DNA of 64,000 nucleotides from the NCBI RefSeq assembly GCF_003231305.1, contig NZ_QKVM01000001.1:1-64000 (forward strand). The letters are read 5' to 3'. Below are positions 8,544 through 18,378 of this stretch, piece by piece. Position 1 is the stretch's first letter; the number at the start of each line of letters is the position of its first letter. The stretch is from Pseudomonas sichuanensis. GTDB lineage: Bacteria; Pseudomonadota; Gammaproteobacteria; Pseudomonadales; Pseudomonadaceae. The notes beneath the pieces were generated by a model. The model was not told where the DNA came from and searched no databases. It was given only the letters and a program-made list of their open reading frames with translations. Position numbers and translations under genes: made by a program.

Positions 8544-9551
8544 CTACCAGGTCACGCCGAAACCGGCGGTGTAGCGGGTCTTGTCGAGATCACGATCATC
8601 GGTGCCCTTGATCAGGTCCTTTTCCGCCTTGAGGTTGAGCGAAGCCCATTCGGTGACCTTGTAGCGCAGCCCCATTTCCGCATCCAGGGCGTAGTCGGCG
8701 ACGCCGCCAAACGGCTTGCCCACCTCGCCATTGGTGAAGAACTGCACTTTCTTGCCGATCAGGTAACGGGTGTAGTCCCACTTCACGGCCGCGGCGTAGA
8801 AGTTGTCCTTGCCGCCGTCGCGATACTGGTAATCGGTGCGGTTGATCAGCGAGCCCAACGAGAACGCCCCCAACTCGTCATCCCAGAACTGGTAGCCCGG
8901 GCCAGTACCGACGGTGCGCTGGCGCGCCAGCTCTTCGATCTGGTCGCGCTTGTACTCCAGACGCCCCTGCCAGAACCATTTCTCGGTGATGAAACGGTCG
9001 AGCGCATATTCCGCGCTCCAGTTGTTGGCGGTGGTGACATCGTCCTTGCTCTCGCGGTTGTATTCGCCTTCGGCGTTGTGCCGCCAGCGACCGTGGCGCG
9101 CGCTGGTCTTGAAACTGACGTCGTAGTCGTCGGTGTCGTTCTCGGCGCGCTTGTAGTCCAGCGCCACGTCGACATTGCCTTTCCACAGGAAGTCCTCGAC
9201 CAGCGGTCGGGGCTTCATGATCTGCTCGATGCTGGCCAACTCCACGGTCTTGGGCGCATCGCCGTTGGCCAAGGTCACCTTGCCCGGTTCGGCAGCCTTG
9301 AGCGACTTGGCCTTCTCGCCGCTGTAGGCGTCCTGCTTGACCAGCAGTTCCTGGTCGCTCTCAAGGGTCTTGACCTGTTTCCAGTCCAAGGCGATCGAAC
9401 CACCGTACGAGGTCTCCAGCAGCAACTTGCCGCCATCGAAGACGGTGATCTTGCCAGTGAGTCGATCGCCGTTCTTCATCCACACGGTATCGGCCAGCGC
9501 CGAGGTGCAAAGCGATACAGCGAAGAAGCAGAGCAGGATTCTTGAGTACAT
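8544..9551 (-). CDS. DUF481 outer-membrane beta-barrel protein
   Basis: This predicts a 335-residue exported protein. The signal peptide is MYSRILLCFFAVSLCTSALA. A short SH3-like part follows (DTVWMKNGDRLTGKITVFDGGKLLLETSYGGSIALDW, listed here only as the region at residues 21-60), then a DUF481 domain from about residue 140 with alternating aromatic beta-strands, ending in a Trp (GFGVTW), a typical outer-membrane insertion signal. Function unknown; family members are thought to be outer-membrane barrels. The ATG at 9551 has no strong ribosome-binding site but starts the signal peptide, so the longer frame to 9683 is rejected. Confidence 0.8.
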   Translation of the reverse strand: MYSRILLCFFAVSLCTSALADTVWMKNGDRLTGKITVFDGGKLLLETSYGGSIALDWKQVKTLESDQELLVKQDAYSGEKAKSLKAAEPGKVTLANGDAPKTVELASIEQIMKPRPLVEDFLWKGNVDVALDYKRAENDTDDYDVSFKTSARHGRWRHNAEGEYNRESKDDVTTANNWSAEYALDRFITEKWFWQGRLEYKRDQIEELARQRTVGTGPGYQFWDDELGAFSLGSLINRTDYQYRDGGKDNFYAAAVKWDYTRYLIGKKVQFFTNGEVGKPFGGVADYALDAEMGLRYKVTEWASLNLKAEKDLIKGTDDRDLDKTRYTAGFGVTW

Positions 9552-9704
9552 AAGTGGACTACGGATTCGATTTGCCGAAAAAAGCCGGGCATTATCCGGA
9601 TGCCCACGCCATGAGCAAGGACAGACCCAGACCATGCCGATGAGTTCCACTCTTATTTGCCGTTGCCATCCGTCCGGTTTCATCTACAGGCCAGGGGGGC
9701 TCTG

Positions 9705-10058
9705 ATGTCTGCCATCTCTGCTCCACCACCGGAAGATGCCGAAGCCCGACGAATGGCGTTGTACTCGGTACTCGGCCAAGTACCGCCGGGCAAGGTGGTC
9801 AGCTACGGCCAGCTCGCCGAGCTGGCGGGCCTTGGCCGCGCGGCACGCTGGGTCGGCCGCACCCTCGGGCAGCTGCCTGCGGACACCCGCCTGCCGTGGC
9901 ACCGGGTGCTCGGCGCGGGGGGGCGCCTGAGCCTTGCCCTGGGCACCCCATCGGGCGACGAACAGCGTGCCCGTCTGCGCGCAGAAGGCGTGAATGTAGC
10001 CAATAATCGTGTGGATATGGCGCGCCATGGCTGGCGCCCGATGGAGCACAGCGGTTAG
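9705..10058 (+). CDS. alkyltransferase-like (ATL) DNA damage-binding protein
   Basis: This predicts a 117-residue protein homologous to the DNA-binding domain of O6-alkylguanine methyltransferase. The active-site PCHR is replaced by PWHR (Pro64-Trp65-His66-Arg67), so it cannot accept the alkyl group. ATL proteins of this kind flip O6-alkylguanine and hand the lesion to nucleotide excision repair. The helix-turn-helix portion (GKVVSYGQLAELAG...RAARWVGRTL) is intact. The start ATG 9705 follows AGGGGGG. It lies 43 bases before ampG in the same direction, but no functional tie is apparent. Confidence 0.9.
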   Translation: MSAISAPPPEDAEARRMALYSVLGQVPPGKVVSYGQLAELAGLGRAARWVGRTLGQLPADTRLPWHRVLGAGGRLSLALGTPSGDEQRARLRAEGVNVANNRVDMARHGWRPMEHSG

Positions 10059-10101
10059 AGTGCGCGCTTTGTTTTCGCAAACTTGAGGCAGATGTTGGCC
10101 C

Positions 10102-11649
10102 ATGCCCCGTAAAACCTGGCGCGCTGCGCTCGCTGCCTATGCCAGCCCGTCAACCTTGGTACTTCTGCTGCTCGGATTCGCCGCCGGCCTGCCCTACATG
10201 CTGGTGTTCTCGACCCTGTCGGTCTGGTTGCGCGAAGCGGGTGTGGCGCGCGAAACCATCGGTTACGCCAGCCTGATCGGCCTGGCGTATGCCTTCAAGT
10301 GGGTGTGGTCACCCCTGCTCGACCAATGGCGCCTGCCGCTGCTCGGCGGCATGGGCCGCCGCCGTTCGTGGTTGCTGCTGTCGCAGGTGCTGGTGGTGCT
10401 GGGCTTGGTCGGCATGGGCTTCTGCGACCCGCAGAAACACCTGTCATGGCTGGTCGCGCTGGCAGTGCTGGTGGCCTTTGCGTCGGCTACCCAGGACATC
10501 GCCGTCGATGCCTATCGCCTGGAAATCGCCGACGACCAGCGCCAGGCTGCGTTGGCCGCCAGCTACATGGCCGGCTACCGGGTCGCCGCCCTGCTGGCCA
10601 CGGCCGGCGCGCTGTTCTTCGCCGAGTGGTTCGGTTCCACCGGCTTCAGCTATCTGCATCAAGCCTGGACCGGCACCTACGTGCTGTTCGGCGTGCTGAT
10701 GCTGCCGGCAGTGTTCACCACGCTGATCATGCGCGAACCCCCGGTACCGCTGCGTACCCAGCTGTCGGCGGCGCGCTACGGGCTGATGCACCAGCTGGCG
10801 TCGGTGTTCGTACTGATCATCCTGCTGGTATCGGTACCTGCCAGTTTCACCCAGATGTTCAATACCGACTGGGCCAGCGTGCTGTTCGGCGACGCCACCC
10901 CGCTCGACCTGCTGCTCGAAGACCGCGCCTTCCTGCGCCTGCTGCTGTATGCACTGCTGAGCTGGGCGTGCCTGTCGTCCCTCGGCCGCCGTGGCCTGGC
11001 CCCGGTGCTCACCCCGGTCAACGACTTCATCAGCCGCTACCGCTGGCAGGCCCTGCTGCTGCTCGGGTTGATCGCTACCTACCGCATGTCCGACACGGTG
11101 ATGGGCGTGATGGCCAACGTGTTCTACATCGACATGGGCTTTACCAAGGACCAGATCGCCAGCGTCAGCAAGATCTTCGGCCTGATCATGACCCTGGTCG
11201 GTGCCGGTGCCGGCGGCCTGCTGATCGTGCGCTTCGGCATCCTGCCGATCCTGTTCATCGGCGGCGCGGCGTCGGCGGCGACCAACATCCTGTTCCTGAT
11301 GCTGGCCGACATGGGGCCGAACCTGGAAATGCTGGTGGTGACCATCTCGCTGGACAACTTCAGCTCGGGCCTGGCCACCTCGGCGTTCGTCGCCTACCTG
11401 TCGAGCCTGACCAACCTGAAGTTCTCGGCCACGCAATATGCCCTGCTCAGCTCGATCATGCTGCTGCTGCCGCGCCTGATCGGCGGCTATTCAGGGGTGA
11501 TGGTGGAGAAGTTCGGCTACCACGATTTCTTCCTGATCACCGCCCTGCTGGGTGTGCCGACCTTGATCCTGATCGCCTTGCAGTGGCGGCAGGAAGCCGG
11601 TCGGGGAAAGCCGGTGCCGGTGGAGAGCCCGGCAGCTGAACAGAACTAG
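10102..11649 (+). CDS. ampG: muropeptide permease AmpG
   Basis: This predicts a 515-residue MFS transporter of the AmpG family, an inner-membrane importer of GlcNAc-anhydroMurNAc peptides for cell-wall recycling; its activity feeds AmpR/AmpC beta-lactamase signalling where those genes exist. The N-terminal half is characteristic (LGFAAGLPYMLVFSTLSVWLREAG; KWVWSPLLDQ; SATQDIAVDAYRLE). About 14 hydrophobic helices are visible, and the C-terminal tail after residue 495 is polar. It belongs functionally with the mur genes later in the window. A REP element lies directly downstream. Confidence 0.95.
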   Translation: MPRKTWRAALAAYASPSTLVLLLLGFAAGLPYMLVFSTLSVWLREAGVARETIGYASLIGLAYAFKWVWSPLLDQWRLPLLGGMGRRRSWLLLSQVLVVLGLVGMGFCDPQKHLSWLVALAVLVAFASATQDIAVDAYRLEIADDQRQAALAASYMAGYRVAALLATAGALFFAEWFGSTGFSYLHQAWTGTYVLFGVLMLPAVFTTLIMREPPVPLRTQLSAARYGLMHQLASVFVLIILLVSVPASFTQMFNTDWASVLFGDATPLDLLLEDRAFLRLLLYALLSWACLSSLGRRGLAPVLTPVNDFISRYRWQALLLLGLIATYRMSDTVMGVMANVFYIDMGFTKDQIASVSKIFGLIMTLVGAGAGGLLIVRFGILPILFIGGAASAATNILFLMLADMGPNLEMLVVTISLDNFSSGLATSAFVAYLSSLTNLKFSATQYALLSSIMLLLPRLIGGYSGVMVEKFGYHDFFLITALLGVPTLILIALQWRQEAGRGKPVPVESPAAEQN

Positions 11650-11663
11650 GCCTTCAAGGGCCT

Positions 11664-11753
11664 CATCGCGGGGCAAGCCCGCTTACAGGCTTACAGGCTT
11701 ACAGGCTTACAGCGTGGGAGCGGCGGTGCGCCGCTGCGACTTGCCCCGCGATG
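11664..11753. repeat. REP pair with an internal microsatellite
   Basis: The outer arms CATCGCGGGGCAAG (from 11664) and its complement (ending at 11753) are REP-like. The left arm departs from the usual sequence after CAAGCCCGCTT and is interrupted by four copies of an 8-base unit. The element sits between the convergent ampG and MFS transporter genes. Confidence 0.75.
11681..11712. repeat. four tandem copies of GCTTACAG
   Basis: The 8-base unit GCTTACAG is repeated exactly four times (32 bases) at the apex of the REP element between ampG and the MFS transporter gene. It is intergenic and so cannot cause coding phase variation. Copy number may differ between strains. Confidence 0.95.
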
Positions 11754-11756
11754 TTT

Positions 11757-13001
11757 CTACTGTGCCACGGCCCCTTCATCAGGACGGCCACCCACCACAA
11801 ACCATAACGGCCAAAGCGCCAGCGCCCCTGCCACGCCAGCGGCTAGGGCAAAGTGCATCAGGCTCGCACCCGCGCCCAGCATGGCCAGCAGTGCGCCCCC
11901 CAGCCCCAGCAAGGCGATGGTGATCATCCCCAACATGGCCGACACCAGGCCCTTGCTCTGCTCGCTGGCGAACAGCGTCATGCGGTACAGCACGGCGTTG
12001 GCCACACCCAGCCCCAACGCGTACAGCGACATGCCGGCCACCACGCTGGTCACTGTCGGCCAGTACCAGGTCGCCGCGACCATCAACGACAGGCCCGCCA
12101 GGTAAGGCCACAGCGCACCGCGCACCAGTGCAGGCAGCGGGTAGCGGTCGGCGATGCGGTTGATGATCAGGTTGCCGAGGATCAGCCCGGCGAACACCGG
12201 CAACTGCCACAGCGCGTATTCCATCGTGCTCAGGCCTTCGTCGTGGATCAGCAGCACCGGCGACAGGCCGATCCAGCCGATCAGCGGCAACCCGACCAGG
12301 CCCAGCGCCGCGCTGCCCGCGACAAACCGGCGGTTGGCCAGCAACTGGCCATAGCCGGCCAACAGCGGTAGCAGGTGAATCGGCGTGAACGGCAGGCGTG
12401 AGCCGTCGCGGCGCTCCACCCCCAGGGTTTCCGGCATCAAGCGGTACAACAGCAGCCAGCACAGCACCGCACCGACCGCGAACGCCACGAACAGCCAGCG
12501 CCAGTCCAGCCACTGCAACATCAAGGTGCCCACCAGCGGCCCGAGCAGCGGCGACAGCAGTGCGATGTTGGCCAGCAACGCCATCATGCGCACCGCGTCG
12601 GCCTCGCTGAACGCCTCGTTGAGAGCCGGGTAGCTGACCGTGACCACGAAGCCCAGGCCGATGCCCTGCAGCAGGCGCAGCAGGTTGAACAGGCCGATGT
12701 CATGCACCCAGAACGTCGCCAGGCAAGCCACGCCGAAGAACAGGCAGCCCGTCAGCAGCAGCGGGCGCCGGCCGTAACGGTCGGCGAGCGGGCCGATCAG
12801 CCATTGCAGCACCACCCCGCCCAGCAGGTACAGGTTGAGGGCGTGGGGGATGAATTCCGGGCTGGCGTCCAGGTCGCCGACCACGACCGGCATGGCGGGC
12901 ATGACGGCATCGCTGGCCAGGTAGGTCAGCAGTTCGAACAGCGCCAGGGTCAGGCCGAACAGCAAGGCTCGCACGGGGGTGATGTACAGCAGTGGTTTCA
13001 T
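11757..13001 (-). CDS. MdfA-like multidrug efflux MFS transporter
   Basis: This predicts a 414-residue 12-helix drug:proton antiporter of the inner membrane. The first helix carries Glu23 and Asp31 (FELLTYLASDAVMPAM), eight residues apart like Glu26 and Asp34 of E. coli MdfA, the residues used for cation recognition and proton coupling. MFS motif A (GPLADRYGRRPLLL) follows helix 2 and motif C-like LLSPLLGPLVG lies in helix 5. It is single-gene, convergent with ampG and closed by a perfect REP hairpin upstream. No regulator gene adjoins it. Confidence 0.88.
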   Translation of the reverse strand: MKPLLYITPVRALLFGLTLALFELLTYLASDAVMPAMPVVVGDLDASPEFIPHALNLYLLGGVVLQWLIGPLADRYGRRPLLLTGCLFFGVACLATFWVHDIGLFNLLRLLQGIGLGFVVTVSYPALNEAFSEADAVRMMALLANIALLSPLLGPLVGTLMLQWLDWRWLFVAFAVGAVLCWLLLYRLMPETLGVERRDGSRLPFTPIHLLPLLAGYGQLLANRRFVAGSAALGLVGLPLIGWIGLSPVLLIHDEGLSTMEYALWQLPVFAGLILGNLIINRIADRYPLPALVRGALWPYLAGLSLMVAATWYWPTVTSVVAGMSLYALGLGVANAVLYRMTLFASEQSKGLVSAMLGMITIALLGLGGALLAMLGAGASLMHFALAAGVAGALALWPLWFVVGGRPDEGAVAQ

Positions 13002-13091
13002 GATCGGTATCAGGTGGGGACGGGTGGGGTCAGGCTATATGCCAGAAATGACGGCGGATTGCTGTGAGCAAGTGTAAGGGGCAGAAAAAAC

Positions 13092-13193
13092 CGGGGCCGC
13101 TTTGCGCCCCTTCGCGGGTAAACCCGCTCCCACAGGTTAAGTGTGAACCCTGTGGGAGCGGGTTTACCCGCGAAGGGGCGCAAAGCGGCCCCG
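13092..13193. repeat. REP pair with perfect 45-bp arms, TTCGCGGGTAAACCCGC type
   Basis: Positions 13092-13136 and 13149-13193 are exact inverted copies over 45 bases with a 12-base loop. The perfect identity over this length suggests recent duplication or conversion. It lies between the starts of the MFS gene and the end of the MscS gene. Confidence 0.95.
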
Positions 13194-13208
13194 ACTGTCA
13201 AAGCAGGT

Positions 13209-14048
13209 TTATTGCAGGGCTGTCTCCTGCACCACTCGGATCACCCGCTGCGGAAAGGGAATGTCGATCCCTTCAGCCTTGAGCCGGTCACGGGCATGCT
13301 CGTTGAGCATGAACATCACGTCCCAGTAGTCGGCGGTCTTGGTCCAGATGCGCAGCGACACGGTGATCGAACTGTCACCCAGGGTCGACACCACCGCCTG
13401 CGGCGCCGGGTCCTGCAGCACACGCGGGTCCTGGGCCAACTCCAGCAGCACATTGCGGGCCTTCTGCAGGTCGGCGTCATAGTCGACACCCACGTCGAAC
13501 ACCACCTTGCGGGTCGGCTGACGGTTGGTGTTGGTGATGATGCCGTTGGACAGGCTGCCGTTGGGCATGATCACCGTCTTGTTGTCACCGGTACGCAGCA
13601 CGGTGTGGAAGATCTGGATGCTGTCCACGGTGCCCGCGACGCCCTGGGCTTCGATCCAGTCGCCGATGCGGAACGGGCGGAACATCAGGATCAGCACGCC
13701 CCCGGCGAAGTTCGCCAGGCTGCCCTGCAAGGCCAGGCCGATGGCCAGGCCGGCGGCACCGATGGCGGCGACGAACGAGGTGGTCTCGATGCCGATCATC
13801 GACGCCACGCTGACCATCAACAGGACTTTCAGCACGATGTTGGCCAGGGTGCTGATGAAGCCCTGCAACGCCGCGTCGGCCTTCAGGCCAACCAGTTTGC
13901 CCAGCCGAGCACTGAGCCTGCTGATGATCCACCAGCCGATCGCCAGCGTCAGCAAGGCCAGCAGCAGACGGCTGCCGTATTCCATGATCAGCGGTACCCA
14001 AGTCTGCGACTGGCGAACCAGCTGGTCGACCTCTGCATTCAAATCCAT
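13209..14048 (-). CDS. small-conductance mechanosensitive channel (MscS family)
   Basis: This predicts a 279-residue MscS-type channel that releases solutes on hypo-osmotic shock. Three N-terminal helices lie at about residues 20-45, 60-85 and 90-125; the third pore helix shows the Gly/Ala pattern AAIGAAGLAIGLALQGSLANFAGG, then the conserved RPFRIGDWIE beta-domain entry. The length matches E. coli MscS (286). I chose ATG 14048, nine bases after AGGAG; ATG 14054 would place the ribosome-binding site too near. The 118-base gap to yajQ contains only an imperfect hairpin (about 14118-14155) that could be a weak terminator. Confidence 0.93.
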   Translation of the reverse strand: MDLNAEVDQLVRQSQTWVPLIMEYGSRLLLALLTLAIGWWIISRLSARLGKLVGLKADAALQGFISTLANIVLKVLLMVSVASMIGIETTSFVAAIGAAGLAIGLALQGSLANFAGGVLILMFRPFRIGDWIEAQGVAGTVDSIQIFHTVLRTGDNKTVIMPNGSLSNGIITNTNRQPTRKVVFDVGVDYDADLQKARNVLLELAQDPRVLQDPAPQAVVSTLGDSSITVSLRIWTKTADYWDVMFMLNEHARDRLKAEGIDIPFPQRVIRVVQETALQ

Positions 14049-14166
14049 CGTCATCTTCTCCTGATGCCAAGCGGCAAAAAACACATTGAAACGGGCCGCA
14101 CAGCATGCAGCGACCGCAGGAACCGATGGACATCATTGAGCCATCAAGGTTCCTGCCCTGCCCCGA

Positions 14167-14652
14167 TCAGTCGCGGAAGTTGTTGAACTGCAGCGGCATG
14201 TCGAATTCCTTGGCGCGCAACGCAGCGATCGCCTCCTGCAGGTCGTCACGCTTCTTGCCGGTGACGCGAACCTGCTCACCCTGGATCGAAGCCTGGACCT
14301 TGAGCTTGGCGTCCTTGATGTGGGCAACGATCTTTTTCGCCAGGTCCTTGTCGATGCCTTCGCGGAACTTGGCTTCCTGCTTCATCTCCTTGCCGGATGG
14401 GTAGGCGTCCTTCACTTCCAGGCACTTGACGTCGATCTTGCGCTTGACCAGGGCCAGACGCAGGATCTCGACCATCGCCTCGAGCTGGAACTCGGCCTCG
14501 GCGGTGAGCATCACGGTCTGCTCCTTGTCCTTGAACTCGATGCTGCCCTTGCCCTTGAGGTCATAGCGGCGGTCCAGTTCCTTCACCGCGTTGTCCACGG
14601 CGTTGGTGACTTCGTGCTTGTCCAGTTCCGATACCACGTCGAACGAAGGCAT
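14167..14652 (-). CDS. yajQ: YajQ-family nucleotide-binding protein
   Basis: This predicts a 161-residue cytoplasmic protein of the YajQ/UPF0234 family, with two ferredoxin-like RNA-binding-type folds. Some homologues bind cyclic di-GMP and affect transcription and virulence; others bind other nucleotides, so the ligand here is uncertain. The sequence is full length ([20 protein letters not shown] to LQFNNFRD). GGAGAACCCCC precedes the ATG. A terminator-like hairpin with seven T's ends only a few bases before this ribosome-binding site, which is unusual and suggests control of read-through. Confidence 0.93.
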   Translation of the reverse strand: MPSFDVVSELDKHEVTNAVDNAVKELDRRYDLKGKGSIEFKDKEQTVMLTAEAEFQLEAMVEILRLALVKRKIDVKCLEVKDAYPSGKEMKQEAKFREGIDKDLAKKIVAHIKDAKLKVQASIQGEQVRVTGKKRDDLQEAIAALRAKEFDMPLQFNNFRD

Positions 14653-14665
14653 GGGGGTTCTCCAT

Positions 14666-15672
<1,007 letters not shown>

Positions 15673-15708
15673 CTGGCCCATCCACCGGACATGGATACCC
15701 CCTGACTC

Positions 15709-17730
15709 ATGAGCCTGCGCCAACGCCTGGAAAACCTCCCGGTCGGGCAGAAACTGCTGGCAGCCCTGCTGGTGCTGCTGGTTACCATACTGCTGGTCGC
15801 CAACCTGGCGTTCATCAGCGCCGCCTACTGGATCACCCAGGAAAGCATGGCGCCCCAGGCGCTGCAGACCATCGGCAAGCTGGTGTCCAACCCGCAGCTG
15901 TCCTCGCGGGCCGGCGACTCCCCGGAGACCGCCAGCGCCCTGCTCAAGGAGCTCGACAGCTACTCGCCGTTGCGCGCGGCGGCCATCTACGGTGGCGATG
16001 GGCAGATGCTCGCCCAGCTCCAGCACGGCGACGCCCTTACCCTGCCCAAGCGTTATCGCAACATCGACGGCTGGCGCCTGATGGAGTTTCGCAGCACCCA
16101 GCTGATCCGCCTGCCACGCAATGCCAACCCGCCCGCGCACCTGCTGCTGGTGGCCAGCAGCGAGCTGCCGATGGCGTTCTACACCGGCACCCTTTCCGCC
16201 AGCCTGGCGATCCTGGTATTCAGCATCCTGCTGTGGCTGGTCATCGCACGGCAGATCAAGCGCTTGATCACCCTGCCGATCAACAACCTCGAAGAACTGT
16301 CGCGCCAGGTCACCCGGGAAGAGAGCTACGCCCTGCGGGCTCAGCGCGGCAACGATGACGAGATCGGCAGCCTGGCCGATGCGTTCAACACCATGCTGTC
16401 GCGCATCGAGGCCCGCGAGCAGCAGCTCAAGGGCGCCCGCGACGAGTTCCAGCAGGCCTACGACCAGGCCCAGGGCCTGGCGGAAGAAACCCGCCACACC
16501 AACCGCAAGCTGGAGCTGGAAGTCCAGGTGCGCAGCAAGATCGAAAAGAAACTCACGGGCTTCCAGAACTACCTGAACAGCATCATCGACTCCATGCCCT
16601 CGGCGCTGATCGCCCTCGACGAGCAGCTTTACGTCACCCAGTGGAACCACGAAGCCACGGTGCTTTCCGGCACACCGCTGGACGAAGCGCTGAACCAGCC
16701 GATCTTCCTGGCCTTCGCGCCGCTCAAGCCGTTTTTGCCGCAGCTCAAGGAAAGCGTCGAGAAGCACCGGGTGGCGAAGATCGAGCGGGTCACCTGGCCC
16801 AAGGGCGATGACCTGCGCCACTACGCCCTGACCTTCTACCCGCTGACCGGCGGCGGCGGCCGTGGCGTGGTGATCCGTATCGACGACATCACCCAGCGCC
16901 TGTCGCTGGAAGAAATGATGGTGCAGTCGGAGAAGATGCTCTCGGTCGGTGGCCTGGCCGCGGGCATGGCCCATGAGATCAACAACCCGCTGGGAGCGAT
17001 CCTGCACAACGTGCAGAACATCCGCCGGCGCCTGTCGCCGGAGCTGCCACGCAACCAGGAACAGGCCACCGAGCTGGGCCTGGACCTGCCGGCCATCAAC
17101 CGTTACCTGGACAGCCGCGAAGTGCCGCAACTGCTCGACGGCATCCAGCAGGCCGGCGCCCGGGCGGCGAAAATCGTCACCCACATGCTCAGTTTCAGCC
17201 GCCTCAGCAACCGTCAGCTGGCGCCCTGCGACCTGCCGGCGCTGATCGACCAGGCAGTGGAAATCGCCGGCAACGACTTCGACCTGGCCATCGGCTTCGA
17301 CTTCAAGGGCCAGGCCATCGTCCGCCAGTTCGACCCGCAGCTCGGGGCTGTGCCCGTCACCGCCAACGAGCTGGAGCAGGTGTTGCTCAACCTGCTGAAG
17401 AACGCTGCCCAGGCCATTCACCAGCGCCCGCAGCCCAGCGAGCCGGGGCGAATCACCCTGCGCACCCGGCTCAACCCGCCGTGGGCGGAAATCCAGGTGG
17501 AGGACAATGGCGTGGGCATGCCCGAGGCCGTGCGCAAGCGTACCTTCGAGCCATTCTTCACCACCAAGGAGATCGGCCAGGGCACCGGCCTTGGGCTGTC
17601 GGTCTCGTACTTCATCATTACCAACAACCACAAAGGGCAGATGGAAGTGCACTCCACGCCCGGCCAGGGCACCTGCTTCACCCTGCGCCTGCCCCTCGGC
17701 CTGCCGGCCACCACCAAAACGGAGACGTGA
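15709..17730 (+). CDS. orphan membrane sensor histidine kinase with PAS domain
   Basis: This predicts a 673-residue sensor kinase. Helices at about residues 15-38 and 160-181 flank a periplasmic domain of about 120 residues. HAMP (about 182-235), a coiled coil (about 235-285), a PAS domain (about 286-400), HisKA with His422 in GMAHEINNPLG and a HATPase domain (NLLKNAAQAI; EDNGVGM; GTGLGLSVSY) follow. The HEINNPLG form of the H-box is typical of NtrB/DctB-like kinases. No receiver domain and no response regulator gene adjoin it, so the partner and signal are unknown. The following adenosyltransferase gene starts one base after the stop codon, indicating one transcript. Confidence 0.9.
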   Translation: MSLRQRLENLPVGQKLLAALLVLLVTILLVANLAFISAAYWITQESMAPQALQTIGKLVSNPQLSSRAGDSPETASALLKELDSYSPLRAAAIYGGDGQMLAQLQHGDALTLPKRYRNIDGWRLMEFRSTQLIRLPRNANPPAHLLLVASSELPMAFYTGTLSASLAILVFSILLWLVIARQIKRLITLPINNLEELSRQVTREESYALRAQRGNDDEIGSLADAFNTMLSRIEAREQQLKGARDEFQQAYDQAQGLAEETRHTNRKLELEVQVRSKIEKKLTGFQNYLNSIIDSMPSALIALDEQLYVTQWNHEATVLSGTPLDEALNQPIFLAFAPLKPFLPQLKESVEKHRVAKIERVTWPKGDDLRHYALTFYPLTGGGGRGVVIRIDDITQRLSLEEMMVQSEKMLSVGGLAAGMAHEINNPLGAILHNVQNIRRRLSPELPRNQEQATELGLDLPAINRYLDSREVPQLLDGIQQAGARAAKIVTHMLSFSRLSNRQLAPCDLPALIDQAVEIAGNDFDLAIGFDFKGQAIVRQFDPQLGAVPVTANELEQVLLNLLKNAAQAIHQRPQPSEPGRITLRTRLNPPWAEIQVEDNGVGMPEAVRKRTFEPFFTTKEIGQGTGLGLSVSYFIITNNHKGQMEVHSTPGQGTCFTLRLPLGLPATTKTET

Positions 17731-17731
17731 C

Positions 17732-18295
17732 ATGGGCTATCGCCTGTCGAAGATCTACACCCGCACCGGCGACAAGGGTGAAACCGGCCTGGGCGATGGC
17801 CGCCGGGTGCCCAAGGACCATCCGCGGATCGAGGCGATCGGCGAGGTGGACAGCCTCAACAGCCAGCTTGGGGTATTGCTGGCCGGATTGGCCGAAGCTG
17901 GCCTGGAAGAGCTGATCGAGGTACTGACGCCGTGTCATCACCGCCTGTTCGACCTGGGTGGCGAGCTGGCCATGCCCAGCTATCAGGCATTGAACGCTGC
18001 AGAGGTCGAGCGCCTCGAAGCGGCCATCGATCGCTGGAACGATGAGCTGGGGCCGTTGAAGAACTTCATCTTGCCGGGTGGTTCGGCGCTGGTGGCCCAG
18101 GCTCATGTGTGCCGCAGCCAGGCGCGGGCGGCGGAGCGGCGGTGTCAGCAGTTGAATGCCGTTGAGCCGCTGGAGGGGGTGGGGTTGGCCTATATCAACC
18201 GGCTTTCCGATCTGCTGTTTGTCGCGGCGCGGATTATCGGGCGGCGACAAGGTGTAGCCGAGGTGCTGTGGCAGGCAGCCACAAAGCCGGCCTGA
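17732..18295 (+). CDS. PduO-type cob(I)alamin adenosyltransferase
   Basis: This predicts a 187-residue ATP:cob(I)alamin adenosyltransferase of the PduO type, which makes adenosylcobalamin. The N-terminal ATP-binding signature KIYTRTGDKGETGLGDGRR (residues 7-25) is intact, as are the central R-x-E-R-like helix (CRSQARAAERR) and the C-terminal NRLSDLLFVAAR segment. GGAGACGTGAC provides the ribosome-binding site; the ATG lies one base after the kinase stop codon. The linkage to a sensor kinase is seen in other pseudomonads, and its meaning is unclear. Confidence 0.93.
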   Translation: MGYRLSKIYTRTGDKGETGLGDGRRVPKDHPRIEAIGEVDSLNSQLGVLLAGLAEAGLEELIEVLTPCHHRLFDLGGELAMPSYQALNAAEVERLEAAIDRWNDELGPLKNFILPGGSALVAQAHVCRSQARAAERRCQQLNAVEPLEGVGLAYINRLSDLLFVAARIIGRRQGVAEVLWQAATKPA

Positions 18296-18300
18296 AAAGC

Positions 18301-18367
18301 ATCGCGGGGCAAGCCCGCTCCCACGCCAGTTACACACGTTAGCGTGGGAGCGGGCTTGCCCCGCGAT
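18301..18367. repeat. REP pair, GCGGGGCAAGCCCGC type
   Basis: Perfect 26-base inverted arms (18301-18326 and 18342-18367) lie between the convergent adenosyltransferase and Nudix genes. This family, with core ATCGCGGGGCAAGCCCGC and CTCCCAC, recurs at 19984, 57289 and 60023. Confidence 0.93.
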
Positions 18368-18378
18368 TGCCAGCGCGC

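Noticed and set aside
11681..11712. GCTTACAG repeats considered as a CRISPR fragment
   Set aside because: The unit is 8 bases and tandem, with no spacers and no cas genes.
14118..14155. Imperfect hairpin between yajQ and the MscS gene
   Set aside because: It has bulges and no U-run, so I do not call it a terminator.
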